Part shown: piece after piece, positions 46,845 to 56,230 of the stretch
How the letters are laid out: every line of letters begins with the position of its first letter
How positions within the stretch are numbered: position 1 is the first letter of the stretch
Source: Planctomycetaceae bacterium
GTDB lineage: Bacteria; Planctomycetota; Planctomycetia; Pirellulales; Lacipirellulaceae
Length of the DNA stretch: 64,000 nt
Assembly (NCBI GenBank): GCA_002702655.1
Contig: PABB01000038.1
Coordinates: 62,001 to 126,000 of the forward strand
Reading direction: 5' to 3'
The notes under the pieces: model-generated
What the model was told of the DNA's origin: nothing
The model's input: the letters and a program-made list of their open reading frames with translations, nothing else
The model's database searches: none
Program-made: the position numbers and the translations under genes

Positions 46845-48797
46845 TCAATACTGGTACAAGAACCCCAGCGTGACGCCCTGGACCCAGAAATCGCTGTCGC
46901 GGAATACGAACTGCGGACGGGCGGGAGCGACGACATTCGGATCCGTATAGTCGGTGTCGCCGGGAAACGGCAGATAGTCCGAATTCACATTCAGATCGAT
47001 CTGGTCGCCCGGGCGGGCGACACGGCTCCAGTAGATGAACGAGTAACCCACGTTGAACCGCAGCCGCTCCGTCAGGTCGTAGCCCAACGTCACGCCAAGC
47101 TCGGGAATAACGGCAAACACGTTGCGCTCGTAGACCCCGACGTTGGACGGCTGGGCTAGCAGTCCGCTGTTTTCCTTGAGGTCCACCCCGTCCCGCAGGT
47201 TCGATCCGCTGATGGCGACTTGTTGCCGCGTGTTGCCCAAACCGAGCTTGGACAGGAACTCGAATGACCACCGGCGGTGATTCCAATCCCAAATGAAACC
47301 CAACTCGCCGCCGAAGAACTCGTTGTTGGTCGCAAAGTTGTCCGTCAACAGGAACGTTGTCGCGGGCGTTGTCGTCGCGGTCAGATCTTCGACGATGCGC
47401 AGATTTTCATCGAGTTCCATCCACCGCACGCCGGCGATCAGGTCCACATGCCGGCGGCCGCGGGCAAACATCGGCAGGTAAGGATCGTCCAGCCAGGTGC
47501 ACCCCACGCCGCTGCCGCAGTCGACTCCGCTGCCGCACCCCACGACGCAGTCGCCGCACTCGGGTCCGCAGCCGCCCACGCAGCACAGGTTTCTCCGCAA
47601 TCGCACGCTGGCCGAGTTGAATTCGCTCTGCGAGTCGACAGTCACCGTTCCCATGACGCCGGGGAATGACACATCTTCGACGGCATTTTCGCCGGGCGGA
47701 ACCAAGTTGGGCAGCTCCGAAGTAAAGAATCCCGTCGACGCCTCGATGTACGGCCGACCAACAATGGGCGTCATGCCGTTGCCGCCGTCGACAAACCGTT
47801 CCTCGATCTTGCCGAGAGCCAAGTACTCGCCCTCGATCCCCAGTTGCCCGTAGTCATCGAGCCAGTATCCCAGGGTCACGCGACCGCCGTTGCGCTGGCC
47901 TTTAAGAATCTCTTCGTTGCCGTAGACGATAAACGCGTTGTCAAAAAAGTCGTCGGCCGGGCCGGCATCGCTGCCTTCGTTCACTTCGCCCCGCACCACC
48001 AGCGGCGGCGTTTGCATCCCCTTGGCCCACATCATCAGGTAGTCGGCACGGGCGTAGAAGATGGGCCGGGCGCCGTAGCCGCACCCGCCGGGCGGGCACA
48101 GCATGCTGCCGCAACTGGGGCAGCCGACTTCGTAGCCGTGCGAGTGCATCGGAAAGTCGAGGCCGTCATCCAGGTACAGCGGCTCGCCCTCCATGACCAC
48201 GCCCTGGTCCCCTTCCATGATGACGCCGTCTTCGCCTTCGATGATGGCCCCGGGGGGGAGTTCTTCCTCGTGTTGAGCCAGCATCACGCCGGCGCCCACG
48301 GGAGATCGCGGCAGGTTGAGTTGCGACGCCAACAGCGTGCCGCCCGTGTCGCGGCGGACCGACACGGTTTCGCCGATGAAGGCGTCCAAGTCGATGCTCT
48401 CCACCGGCTCGATGTAGCGGGCCACGCCGCCGTAGCGATCCACCAGCGCGTAGGGCGGATTGCCGTCGCTTTCGTTCGGATTGTAGACCAACGTGCCGCT
48501 GAAGCCGCCGCGGCGCGAGGCCCGACTGCTGGGGACGCCCAGGGCCGACGAAGCCGCATCAGCCAGTGGATCGGCCGGCGCTTCGGGCGCCATCAGCACG
48601 TCCAGGAAGTGTTCGGCCGCCTGGTCCGCGTCCTGCAGCGCCGAAGCAGCCGCCTGGTCGCGACTGGCTCGCGAACGCCGCGCCGCCCGCTCTGAGACCG
48701 GGCCGGTTTGGGCCGCTGCCTGTGCAACGATCAGCAGAGCTGGGCCCAGGGCCAGCAGAAAAGTGTAAAAACGAGTCGCTCGTGGCAGGTAGCTCAT
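46845..48797 (-). CDS. BBP7-type outer-membrane beta-barrel protein
   Basis: A 650-residue predicted outer-membrane protein of the planctomycete BBP7 family. A signal peptide (1-28) is followed by a charged/disordered region and an anchoring tract. The barrel begins with PIFYARADYLMMWAKGMQTPPLVV, the BBP7 hallmark, then GGRVTLGYWLDDYGQLGIEGEY, RHVDLIAGVRWMELDENL, ELGVTLGYDLTERLRFNVGYSFIYWS and the C-terminal aromatic end VQGVTLGFLYQY. A Cys/Gly-rich insert (about residues 425-455) contains seven or more cysteines in a row of CG pairs. ATG 48797 was chosen at the signal peptide. It is probably an abundant porin-like protein. Confidence 0.88.
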   Translation of the reverse strand: MSYLPRATRFYTFLLALGPALLIVAQAAAQTGPVSERAARRSRASRDQAAASALQDADQAAEHFLDVLMAPEAPADPLADAASSALGVPSSRASRRGGFSGTLVYNPNESDGNPPYALVDRYGGVARYIEPVESIDLDAFIGETVSVRRDTGGTLLASQLNLPRSPVGAGVMLAQHEEELPPGAIIEGEDGVIMEGDQGVVMEGEPLYLDDGLDFPMHSHGYEVGCPSCGSMLCPPGGCGYGARPIFYARADYLMMWAKGMQTPPLVVRGEVNEGSDAGPADDFFDNAFIVYGNEEILKGQRNGGRVTLGYWLDDYGQLGIEGEYLALGKIEERFVDGGNGMTPIVGRPYIEASTGFFTSELPNLVPPGENAVEDVSFPGVMGTVTVDSQSEFNSASVRLRRNLCCVGGCGPECGDCVVGCGSGVDCGSGVGCTWLDDPYLPMFARGRRHVDLIAGVRWMELDENLRIVEDLTATTTPATTFLLTDNFATNNEFFGGELGFIWDWNHRRWSFEFLSKLGLGNTRQQVAISGSNLRDGVDLKENSGLLAQPSNVGVYERNVFAVIPELGVTLGYDLTERLRFNVGYSFIYWSRVARPGDQIDLNVNSDYLPFPGDTDYTDPNVVAPARPQFVFRDSDFWVQGVTLGFLYQY

Positions 48798-49091
48798 GAC
48801 GAGATTTCCTGGCGCCTGAAACGCCGCACAAGGGGCCGGACCGTCGCACACGCCGCGTGCGCGCAGGCGGGCCCGGATGTCGCGGCGGCTTGTAGCAACT
48901 CGACAAAACCTCTGGCAAGGGCAATCCGCCGCACAGTTCCGCGTTGCAACAACTCCCGCGGCGGCCGATACTAGCGGAATGCAGTTCTGCCGCTCACGCT
49001 AGCGTTCGTCCACGACGCTCCAGCCACTGGCCTGACAGGCCGGCCCGAACGTCGGCCAACCATTTCAACTTGCCGCGTTGCTGAATCACTC

Positions 49092-49724
49092 ATGTGGCCC
49101 GAGAAAGACAAGACCGAACAGCTATTGGCCGAAGCCCAAGGCGGCGACGGCGAGGCCGTGAACCGGCTGCTGGATCGCCATCGCGACGCGGTGCGGCGGA
49201 TGATCGATCTGCGGATGGATCGCGTGCTCAAACGCCGCGTTGATGCCAGCGACATCGTCCAGGAAGTCATGATCGAGGCGAACCGCCGCCTGACCGACTA
49301 CCTGGCCAACCCCGTCATGCCGTTCCACCTGTGGCTGCGGCAGATGGCCAAGGATCGGCTGATCGACGCCCATCGCCGGCACCGCCAAACGGCCCGCCGT
49401 AGCATGGATCGCGAGCAACCGCTCGTGGCCGCCGCTGGCGACGAGTCCTCGGTCAACCTGATCGGCGAAATCAGCGACGGCGAACTGACCCCCGCGGCCG
49501 CGGCCACCTGGAACGAATTGCAGCGCCGGTTCCAGGAGGCGTGCAGCCAACTGGACGACCACGATCAGGAAATCGTCGTGATGCGGCACTTCGAGCACCT
49601 CTCCAACAGCGAAGCCGCCGAGTCGCTGGGCCTGTCCGCCCAGGCGGCCAGCATGCGTTACCTGCGCGCAATGCGCCGCCTGCGCAAGCTCATGGAAGGC
49701 GACGATCCGGGGGCCGAGGAATGA
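49092..49724 (+). CDS. ECF-type RNA polymerase sigma factor (planctomycete STK-associated)
   Basis: A 210-residue sigma-70 family factor. Region 2 includes RRVDASDIVQEVMIEANRRLTDYL and MPFHLWLRQMAKDRLIDAHRRH. Region 4 includes QLDDHDQEIVVMRHFEHLSNSEAAESLGLSAQAASMRYLRAMRRLR (shown by its core). This is the planctomycete class whose genes sit beside Ser/Thr kinases. The kinase gene follows after a 152-bp spacer. The stop codon TGA (49722-49724) lies within the left arm of a perfect inverted repeat, so the element has inserted at, or grown from, the gene end. Confidence 0.9.
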   Translation: MWPEKDKTEQLLAEAQGGDGEAVNRLLDRHRDAVRRMIDLRMDRVLKRRVDASDIVQEVMIEANRRLTDYLANPVMPFHLWLRQMAKDRLIDAHRRHRQTARRSMDREQPLVAAAGDESSVNLIGEISDGELTPAAAATWNELQRRFQEACSQLDDHDQEIVVMRHFEHLSNSEAAESLGLSAQAASMRYLRAMRRLRKLMEGDDPGAEE

Positions 49725-49811
49725 CCAATGACCAAGCTCCAATGATCAAGGATGATGAGACGGACTCGGTCCTTCATGACATTGGTCATTGGGATTTGGT
49801 CATTGGTCATT
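49720..49811. repeat. Perfect 16-bp inverted repeat between sigma factor and kinase genes
   Basis: AATGACCAATGACCAA (49720-49735) and its exact reverse complement (49796-49811) bracket 60 bases. Further TTGGTCATTGGG and CATGACATT units occur between them. The left arm contains the sigma-factor stop codon. It is AT-richer than the surroundings, which suggests an insertion of foreign or dispersed origin. Confidence 0.88.
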
Positions 49812-49876
49812 GATCTCATCGTCGGTCGGTCGCACCCGCCGCAGACTCTTTCCCGCTGATCCAGCCCCGCCGCAGC

Positions 49877-51559
49877 ATGGATTCTACTGACGCCCGCGAC
49901 GAGCAGCTTGCTGCAATTCTCCAGCAGGTGACCGATGCGCCGGCGGAGTCGCGGCCCTCATTGGAGAAACTCACGGCCGATCATCCGGACCTGGCCGACG
50001 ACCTGCGCGAGCTGTGGGGCGCGGTGATGATCGCCGACGCGGTCGCCAGCCGCGACCCGGACGAGTCGATCGAAACGACGGCCCCCTTCGCCGGCGGCGG
50101 TCGCGCGGGCGTCGACGCCCGCCCGCCCAGCGAGTTGGGCGACTTTCAATTGCTCGAGGAGATCGGCCGCGGCGGCATGGGCGTCGTGTACCGCGCGCGG
50201 CAGCGGTCGCTCGACCGCGAGGTCGCCGTGAAGGTCATGCTCCGCGGCGCCGAGGCGTCGCAGGGCGATCAGGCTCGGTTTCAGTTCGAAGCCGAAGCGG
50301 CGGCCCGGCTCGACCATCCCAGCATCGTGCCCATCTACGAGACGGGCGTGGTCGACGGCTGGCGGTACTTTGGCATGAAGCTGATCAGCGGCCAGACGCT
50401 CAGCAAGGTGCTGGCCGAGGGCCCCATGGAGCAAGTCGAAGCGGCGCGGCTCGTCATGCGCGTCGCGCGGGCCATCCAATACGCCCACGAGCACGGGGTG
50501 GTGCACCGCGATCTGAAGCCGGCCAACATCCTGCTCGACTCGGCCGGGCGGCCGTTCGTCACCGACTTCGGGCTGGCCAAACGCGACACAACCGACCCCA
50601 CGCTGACGACCACCGGTGCGATCCTGGGCACGCCGTCGTACATGGCGCCCGAACAGGCCGGCGCCGGCCGCGGCGAGGTCGGCCCCGCCAGCGACGTGTT
50701 CAGCCTGGGCGCCATTTTGTACGCGCTGCTGACCGGGCGGCCGCCGTTTCAGGGCACGTCGCCCGTGAACACGGTGCTGGCGGTGTTGGAGCAGGACCCG
50801 CTGCCCCCGCGACTGATGCAGCGCAGCCTGGACCGCGACCTGGAGATGATCGCCCTGCGTTGCTTGCAGAAACCGCCGGAGCTGCGCTACGCGTCGGCCG
50901 GCGCGCTGGCCGACGATCTGCAGGCTTATCTCACCGGCGATGACATCAGCGCCCGCAGCGGCAAGTTCTCCCACGTCGTGGCGCGGATCTTCCGCGACAC
51001 CCACCACGCCACGGTGCTCGAGAACTGGGGCATGCTGTGGATGTGGCACGCGGCCGTGCTGCTGGTGCTGTGCAGCGTGACGAACTGGCTCAATCTGCAT
51101 CACAACGACTGGCCGGCGACGCGCCAGCACTGGCCCTACGTCGCCGTGTGGGGCGGGGGATTGGCGATCTGGGCGCCCATTTTCTGGGCCCTGCGCCGCC
51201 GCGCCGGGCCGGTCACCGCCATCGAACGCCACATCGCCCACGCCTGGGGCGGCAGCATCGTCGCGGTCGTGCTGCTGTTCGTCGTCGAGGCGCTCTTGGG
51301 GCTCCCCGTACTGACGCTCTCGCCCGTGTTGGGCCTGATCGCCGGGGCCGTGTTCACCGTCAAGGCAGGCATTCTCGCGGGCGCGTTTTACGTGCATGCG
51401 TTCGCCCTGTTCGCCTGCGCCCTGACGATGGCCCTCATGCAGCACCTCGGCTGCCCGTACGGCATCTCGCTGTTCGGACTGGTCGCCGCGGCGGTGTTCT
51501 TCGTGCCGGGGCTGAAGTACTACCGACAAGCCAAGACCCGCGAGGGCGTGGGCGTCTAG
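49877..51559 (+). CDS. Membrane Ser/Thr protein kinase (PknB-like)
   Basis: A 560-residue Hanks-type kinase. Residues 1-85 are an N-terminal region with a DUF-like helical segment. The kinase domain (about 92-355) has the glycine loop IGRGGMGVVYRA, VAVKVM (K126 region), HRDLKPANILLD, TDFGLAK and GTPSYMAPEQ, all intact. The C-terminal part (about 385-545) has five or so transmembrane helices instead of an extracytoplasmic sensor domain. With the upstream ECF sigma factor it matches the planctomycete sigma-kinase pairing in which phosphorylation may control the sigma factor; that link is inference from family context. Confidence 0.92.
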   Translation: MDSTDARDEQLAAILQQVTDAPAESRPSLEKLTADHPDLADDLRELWGAVMIADAVASRDPDESIETTAPFAGGGRAGVDARPPSELGDFQLLEEIGRGGMGVVYRARQRSLDREVAVKVMLRGAEASQGDQARFQFEAEAAARLDHPSIVPIYETGVVDGWRYFGMKLISGQTLSKVLAEGPMEQVEAARLVMRVARAIQYAHEHGVVHRDLKPANILLDSAGRPFVTDFGLAKRDTTDPTLTTTGAILGTPSYMAPEQAGAGRGEVGPASDVFSLGAILYALLTGRPPFQGTSPVNTVLAVLEQDPLPPRLMQRSLDRDLEMIALRCLQKPPELRYASAGALADDLQAYLTGDDISARSGKFSHVVARIFRDTHHATVLENWGMLWMWHAAVLLVLCSVTNWLNLHHNDWPATRQHWPYVAVWGGGLAIWAPIFWALRRRAGPVTAIERHIAHAWGGSIVAVVLLFVVEALLGLPVLTLSPVLGLIAGAVFTVKAGILAGAFYVHAFALFACALTMALMQHLGCPYGISLFGLVAAAVFFVPGLKYYRQAKTREGVGV

Positions 51560-51568
51560 CGGCGCAAG

Positions 51569-51600
51569 AAAAAACGCTCCGCCCTATTTCAGGCGGAGCG
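51569..51600 (-). terminator. Intrinsic terminator of the 51644-52201 gene
   Basis: CGCTCCGCC (51575-51583) and GGCGGAGCG (51592-51600) form a 9-bp stem with loop CTATTTCA. On the minus strand it is followed by six T residues (A-tract 51569-51574). Position, 43 bases after the minus-strand stop at 51644, fits. Confidence 0.9.
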
Positions 51601-51643
51601 TTGCGATGGAACGTCCCAGCGCGCCGTGAGCGGCAACGCGATG

Positions 51644-52201
51644 TTAGCGGCGCTGCTGCGGCTGGGGATAGTAGTTCAGCGTGTTCTGGAACACAGCGGC
51701 GTGCCCCGTCGGGGCCATCGTCTGCGAGCCGGTGATCTCAAACGGCGGCCGCGCGGCCATCTGGGTCAACTGCTGCTGGAACCGAGCGTTCTGACGTTGT
51801 TGCGCTGTGTTGGCTTGCTGCTGCTGCAACTGCGGGCGCACCTGAGTGTAGTAGTTCGTGGCCGTCGAAGAGAACGGCGACGACAAGCTCAGATAGGGCG
51901 TCACGCCGCCGCCGCTGTTGGCGCCAGTAAACGGTTTCGTGGCGGGCGTCGAAGGGCGGTAATTTTGAGCCAACTGCGTTGTCAACTGTTGATTGACCGG
52001 CGAGTAGCCGCCCCCGACGTTGAGCCCTTGGCGAATCAGCGAATTGTACTGCTGCTGGACCGAATACCGCGATGTCGACGCCGAGAAACGGTAAGCCCCC
52101 AGTTGCTGGTCAGAGTACTGCGCGCGGGCGTCAGCAGACAGCAATGCGACAACCGCCAATGCGGCCGCGGTCAGCGCCAAAGTCTTGCAGCGAATCAACA
52201 T
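51644..52201 (-). CDS. Small secreted Gln/Ser-rich protein
   Basis: A 185-residue exported protein. The signal peptide MLIRCKTLALTAAALAVVALLSADARAQ is followed by SDQQLGAYRFSASTSRYSVQQQYNSLIRQGLNVGG (aligned in part) and a Gln-rich tail (QVRPQLQQQQANTAQQRQNARFQQQL). No enzymatic motif and no family was recognised. ATG 52201 has GGGAG upstream, which decides the start. It ends at a strong terminator, so it is a monocistronic, probably well-expressed envelope protein. Confidence 0.75.
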   Translation of the reverse strand: MLIRCKTLALTAAALAVVALLSADARAQYSDQQLGAYRFSASTSRYSVQQQYNSLIRQGLNVGGGYSPVNQQLTTQLAQNYRPSTPATKPFTGANSGGGVTPYLSLSSPFSSTATNYYTQVRPQLQQQQANTAQQRQNARFQQQLTQMAARPPFEITGSQTMAPTGHAAVFQNTLNYYPQPQQRR

Positions 52202-52531
52202 GGCAACGACTCCCAACTCGAATTCACTCGTGCGGCTCAGGCACGCCTGCGATCGCCGCCGCGTCTCAGAAGGTTTCAGCGGCAATTTGGGCGCGCAGAC
52301 GATGTGCAAAACATCCCCGCCTCTACATCTATCCTAGTCAAACGACTGGCAGCGACCAAGGAATTCCCTCCGTTGCGAGGGAATCGACGATCGATGTAAT
52401 CGCTACAGTCGGAACGAGTTAGAGCCACAACCCGCCTAGCTCGCCTGCAGCCCGACGAACCCGCCAGTTAGCAGCCGCACGATTTGCCGGCGGCGCTCCC
52501 AGGTCAGCCGCGGCAACTCGCGCGTTGCTCG
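52202..52531. other. Gene-free spacer between secreted protein and DUF1501 gene
   Basis: About 330 bases, AT-richer around 52310-52400. It holds the leftward promoter of the 51644-52201 gene, but no convincing hexamers were identified. No gene is supportable. Confidence 0.4.
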
Positions 52532-53833
52532 CTACGCAAACAGTTCGCTGATCACCTCGCCGCCGTCGACCAGTTTGATCGGCCGGCCGATGGAACTCAT
52601 GTTCTCGACCTCGGGATCAATTCCCAGGGCGTGGTACACGCTGCGGAACAGGTCGACCACCTGCACGGGGCGATCCGTCACGTCGACGCCCGCCAGGTCG
52701 GTTTTGCCGATGACTTGCCCGCCGCGCACGCCGCCGCCGGCCAGCGCCACGTTGAACGCCCGCGGATAGTGGTCCCGGCCCGCGCGGGGATTGATCTTCG
52801 GCGTGCGTCCGAACTCGCCCATCCACACGACCAGCGTGCGGTCGAGCATGCCGCGCTGCTTGAGGTCGGCGATCAAACGCGCCGCGGGCTGATCGATCTG
52901 GCCGCACAGTTGATTGACCTTCTCGAAGTTGTCCTGGTGCGTGTCCCAGCCGTTGGAAACCACCTCGACGAACGTCACGCCGCGCTCGACCAACCGCCGC
53001 GCCATGTGACAGCCGGCGGCGAACTCGCCGGCGCCGTACGCTTCGCGCTCCGTGGCCGTCTCTTGCGACAGGTCGAAGGCTTCCATGTCGGGGCTGCGCA
53101 TCATCTCGGCGGCGCGACGCACCAGCAGCGAGCGATCCTTCACGGCTTGTGCACCGCCGGCGGCAGCGAACTCGGCTTGCAGCGAATTGAGCAACCCCAG
53201 CCGCCGCTCGAACCGATTCATGCCGGTCGTCGCTCGGGTGTTGTCGGGCGGGCGGTTGGCGCTGCCCAGCACCAGCGGATCGTACTCGACGCCCAGCAAT
53301 CCGCCCCCGCCGGCGTTGGCCAGCCGACCGCCGATCCGCACGTAGCTCGGCAGTTGTGCCGCGGCATCGCCAATCTGATGCGCCACGTTGGCGCCCAGCG
53401 TGGGATGCTTCACCCCGCCCAGCGGCAGGTAGCCGTGGTGCAGCAGATAAGTGGCCCGCTGGTGATTGCCCTCTTTGCTGGTCATCGAGCGGATGACCGC
53501 CAGCTCGTTGGCGACGTTGGCCAGGTGCGGCAAGTTCTCGGAGTAGCGAATCCCCGCCACGTTGGTGTCGATCTCTTTTGTCTCGCCGCCGTTGGGCGAG
53601 TGCACTTTGGGGCTGAACGTTTCGAACTGCGACGGGCCGCCCTGCATCCACAGCAAAATGCACGCCATGCCGCGGGAGCGCATCTCGTCCGCCGCGGCGG
53701 CAATGCGTTCGGTCCAACTCATTCCCGCGGCGGCGACTGACGCGGCGCCCGCGTAGCGCAGAAAATCGCGTCGCCCCACCACGTGACCGCGGCGGGTGGC
53801 AATTTGAACATGGCGTTGCAGCGGCCCAAGCAT
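52532..53833 (-). CDS. DUF1501 family protein with Tat signal
   Basis: A 433-residue protein of the planctomycete-rich DUF1501 family (alkaline-phosphatase/sulfatase-like fold, function unknown). An N-terminal twin-arginine-type signal, GRRDFLRYAGAASVAAAG, suggests folded export. Conserved motifs include ILLWMQGGPSQFETFSPK and VERGVTFVEVVSNGWDTHQDN, with VVWMGEFGRTPKINPRAGRDHYPRAFN (by core). It lies 94 bp downstream of the DUF1549 gene on the same strand, the pairing typical of planctomycetes. Confidence 0.93.
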   Translation of the reverse strand: MLGPLQRHVQIATRRGHVVGRRDFLRYAGAASVAAAGMSWTERIAAAADEMRSRGMACILLWMQGGPSQFETFSPKVHSPNGGETKEIDTNVAGIRYSENLPHLANVANELAVIRSMTSKEGNHQRATYLLHHGYLPLGGVKHPTLGANVAHQIGDAAAQLPSYVRIGGRLANAGGGGLLGVEYDPLVLGSANRPPDNTRATTGMNRFERRLGLLNSLQAEFAAAGGAQAVKDRSLLVRRAAEMMRSPDMEAFDLSQETATEREAYGAGEFAAGCHMARRLVERGVTFVEVVSNGWDTHQDNFEKVNQLCGQIDQPAARLIADLKQRGMLDRTLVVWMGEFGRTPKINPRAGRDHYPRAFNVALAGGGVRGGQVIGKTDLAGVDVTDRPVQVVDLFRSVYHALGIDPEVENMSSIGRPIKLVDGGEVISELFA

Positions 53834-53927
53834 GTCAAACTCCGGTCAGTTCCATAAAGCCGCGACCGGTGGTCGCGGGGCGGAGGCGTGCGGTGCGTGA
53901 TGGTGATGTCGTCGCCCAGGCAAGCCG

Positions 53928-55553
53928 TCACCGGCGGTGCTGGAATTCGGCCGAGTTCAGCAGCGCCCACGCCAGATCTTCTACGGAGGCGGGGCGGTCG
54001 GCGACGGACTCGAAATACGCGCTGGTCGTCGCCAACTCGTCGACGGTCGGTTGTCGGCTGAGCAGGCGCAGGTAAAGTTCCGCGATCATCTGCTCGTCCG
54101 ACTCGATCTGCTGCTCGAGCTGCCCCAGCAACGTGCGACGGTCCGCCCGCATGGCGGCGGCCAGTTGCGGCGAATTCATCAACGCCAGCGACTGCGGGAT
54201 CGAGCCCACGATCTCGTCGCGCGGCTCGCTGGGATCGAAGCCAAACGTGGCATTGAACCCGCCGCGTCGCGTAGCATCGCCCGAGGGGCGACGAAACTCT
54301 TGCCGCCGCGGCGCCGGCTCGGCGATTTCCAGCGCCGAGGTGATTGCGTTGTACAGCTGGTCGGCGCGCAGCGGCTGCGGCACGTTGGCGGCGAACGCCG
54401 GCTGGTCGGACTCCCGCCGCGGTCGCGATTCGCGCTGGTAGGCGTCGGTCGCGCAGATCGTCTCGATGAGCCGCTTCACGTCGTAACCGCTGGCGACGAA
54501 CTGCTCGCTGAGCAGCTTCGCGGCCGTTGGCGCCAGCGCCGTGCGGCCCGGGCCCAGGTCGTCGATCGGCGTATAGAATCCTTCGCCGACCAACTCCGCC
54601 CACATCCGGTTAACGAGCGCCGTGGCAAACCATTCGTTGCCGGTTAGCCAATCCGCGAGCGTGCCGCGACGTTCGTCGTCGGGCGTGCCAAACGGCATCT
54701 TGGCGCCAGTCAAAAAGAACTTGGGTTGCATCTGCCGCCCGGCGGCGTCGGGGTTGCCCAGGTCGGGCATGCGGTGCTCGGGCATCGGCAACCGATCGTT
54801 GTTGCCGCGGCCGCGGCGTTGCGGACGATCGCTGACGACCACCTCGAACGACCGCCGAGCCGCGCTGCGCACCGGTCGCACCGCGATCCGCGGAAAGAAC
54901 GCCGCCAACTCGTGGAACTCTTCGCGGCGATATTCGTCGTACGGGTGATCGTGGCACTGGGCGCACTGAATCTGGATGCCCAGAAAGATGCGGGCCATCT
55001 CGGCGGTCGTTTCCTCGGTGCGACCGTCCTGAGCCATGATGATGGCCGTGGCGCCGTTTTCGCGCACGTCGCCGCGGGCGGTGATGAACTCCGCGGCGAT
55101 CTCGCTCCACGGCCGATTGGCGTTGAGCTGCGCGCTCAGGTCGGCCTCCATCGCGTTGGCGGCCAACAGGGCGCGGTCCTCCACGCGGCGGGAGAACACC
55201 ACGTCCCGCCAGTACCGGGCCCAGTTCACGCCATATTGCTCGTCGGCCAGCAGGCCGCGGACGACCGCCGCCCGCTTGTCGGGCGCCGGGTCCAGCGCGA
55301 AAGCGATCACATCCTCGGGGGCGGGGATGTCGCCCACGATATCGAGCCACACGCGCCGCAGGAAAATCTCGTCGCTCGATGGCGGGGCGACGGCCGCGTT
55401 GGCGCCGGCGAGCGTCTCGCGCTCGATGGCCGCGTCGACCTGCCGGGCGAGCTCCTCGACCGCGACGGGCGCGTCCGCACGGCAGGGCGAGTCGGGCGTC
55501 GTGCAGGCCAGCACGAGGGCCAACGGCAAGAGAAACAGGTGCAGACGAGTCAT
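53928..55553 (-). CDS. DUF1549 family protein with c-type heme-like motif
   Basis: A 541-residue exported protein. A signal peptide (1-25, lipobox-like TTPDSPC follows) leads into a DUF1549 domain: RRVWLDIVGDIPAPEDVIAF, NWARYWRDVVFSRRVEDRAL, and FLGIQIQCAQCHDHPYDEY with a CxxCH heme-binding-type motif. The C-terminal part corresponds to a short DUF1553-like region (GTLADWLTGNEWFATALVNRMW). It is shorter than most family members (often 700-1000 residues) and has no N-terminal PSCyt cytochrome. I chose ATG 55553; longer starts are Arg-rich. It pairs with DUF1501. Confidence 0.9.
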   Translation of the reverse strand: MTRLHLFLLPLALVLACTTPDSPCRADAPVAVEELARQVDAAIERETLAGANAAVAPPSSDEIFLRRVWLDIVGDIPAPEDVIAFALDPAPDKRAAVVRGLLADEQYGVNWARYWRDVVFSRRVEDRALLAANAMEADLSAQLNANRPWSEIAAEFITARGDVRENGATAIIMAQDGRTEETTAEMARIFLGIQIQCAQCHDHPYDEYRREEFHELAAFFPRIAVRPVRSAARRSFEVVVSDRPQRRGRGNNDRLPMPEHRMPDLGNPDAAGRQMQPKFFLTGAKMPFGTPDDERRGTLADWLTGNEWFATALVNRMWAELVGEGFYTPIDDLGPGRTALAPTAAKLLSEQFVASGYDVKRLIETICATDAYQRESRPRRESDQPAFAANVPQPLRADQLYNAITSALEIAEPAPRRQEFRRPSGDATRRGGFNATFGFDPSEPRDEIVGSIPQSLALMNSPQLAAAMRADRRTLLGQLEQQIESDEQMIAELYLRLLSRQPTVDELATTSAYFESVADRPASVEDLAWALLNSAEFQHRR

Positions 55554-55666
55554 CGGACCGTTGAACCTCCACGGCGAGCTAGGGCAACTCTCCATTCTAA
55601 CCCGCTGCCGCCGGGGAAGTTTCGCAACGGGGCGAACGGGAGTCATACCCCTCTCGCGGCGAGCAC

Positions 55667-55701
55667 AAAAAAACCGCCGACCTCCTTGGGGAGGCCGGCG
55701 G
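55667..55701 (-). terminator. Intrinsic terminator of the rplM-rpsI operon
   Basis: CCGCCGACCTCC (55674-55685) pairs with GGAGGCCGGCGG (55690-55701), one mismatch, loop TTGG. On the minus strand it is followed by seven T residues (A-tract 55667-55673). It lies 42 bases after the rpsI stop. Confidence 0.92.
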
Positions 55702-55742
55702 TCCGGTTGTGTATAACTCGGTGCGACAATTCCCGCAGGCGA

Positions 55743-56141
55743 TCAACGCTTGGAGAACTGCGTGCCGCGACGGGCGCCGTGACGACCGTACTTCTTGCGT
55801 TCCTTCATGCGCGAATCGCGGGTCAGGAAGTGGCCCTCGCGGAGCTTCTCGACCAGGTCGCTGTCGTGCTTCAGCAGCGCCCGGGCGATGCCTTGGCGGC
55901 AGGCGCCAGCCTGACCGGTCGTGCCGCCGCCGTGGACGCGAATGGCCACGTCAACGCTGTCGGCCACTTCGCACGCTTCCAGCACCTGCAGCACGGCGCG
56001 ACGATCTTGCTCAATGCGGAAGAACTCGTCGAGCGGTCGCTTGTTGACCGTCACGGTCCCTGATCCGGACTTCACGCGGACTCGCGCCACCGACGTCTTC
56101 CGCCGACCAGTGCCCAGTGCTTCTTCAACAGCAGTCGCCAT
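55743..56141 (-). CDS. rpsI: 30S ribosomal protein S9
   Basis: Ribosomal protein uS9, 132 residues. GTGRRKTSVARVRVKSGSG is the conserved N-terminus, with RVHGGGTTGQAGACRQGIARAL. The basic C-terminus KERKKYGRHGARRGTQFSKR ends in the SKR tail that reaches the ribosomal P site. It follows rplM after 89 bp on the same strand and is closed by a strong terminator. Confidence 0.97.
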   Translation of the reverse strand: MATAVEEALGTGRRKTSVARVRVKSGSGTVTVNKRPLDEFFRIEQDRRAVLQVLEACEVADSVDVAIRVHGGGTTGQAGACRQGIARALLKHDSDLVEKLREGHFLTRDSRMKERKKYGRHGARRGTQFSKR

Positions 56142-56230
56142 GTCTTGCTAATCCCTCGGCGTCCCGCAACGGGGACAGGCTCGTGAGTGACGGGCCGCTC
56201 GCTCGCGTGCGAGCGGCCGATTGTTGTGTG

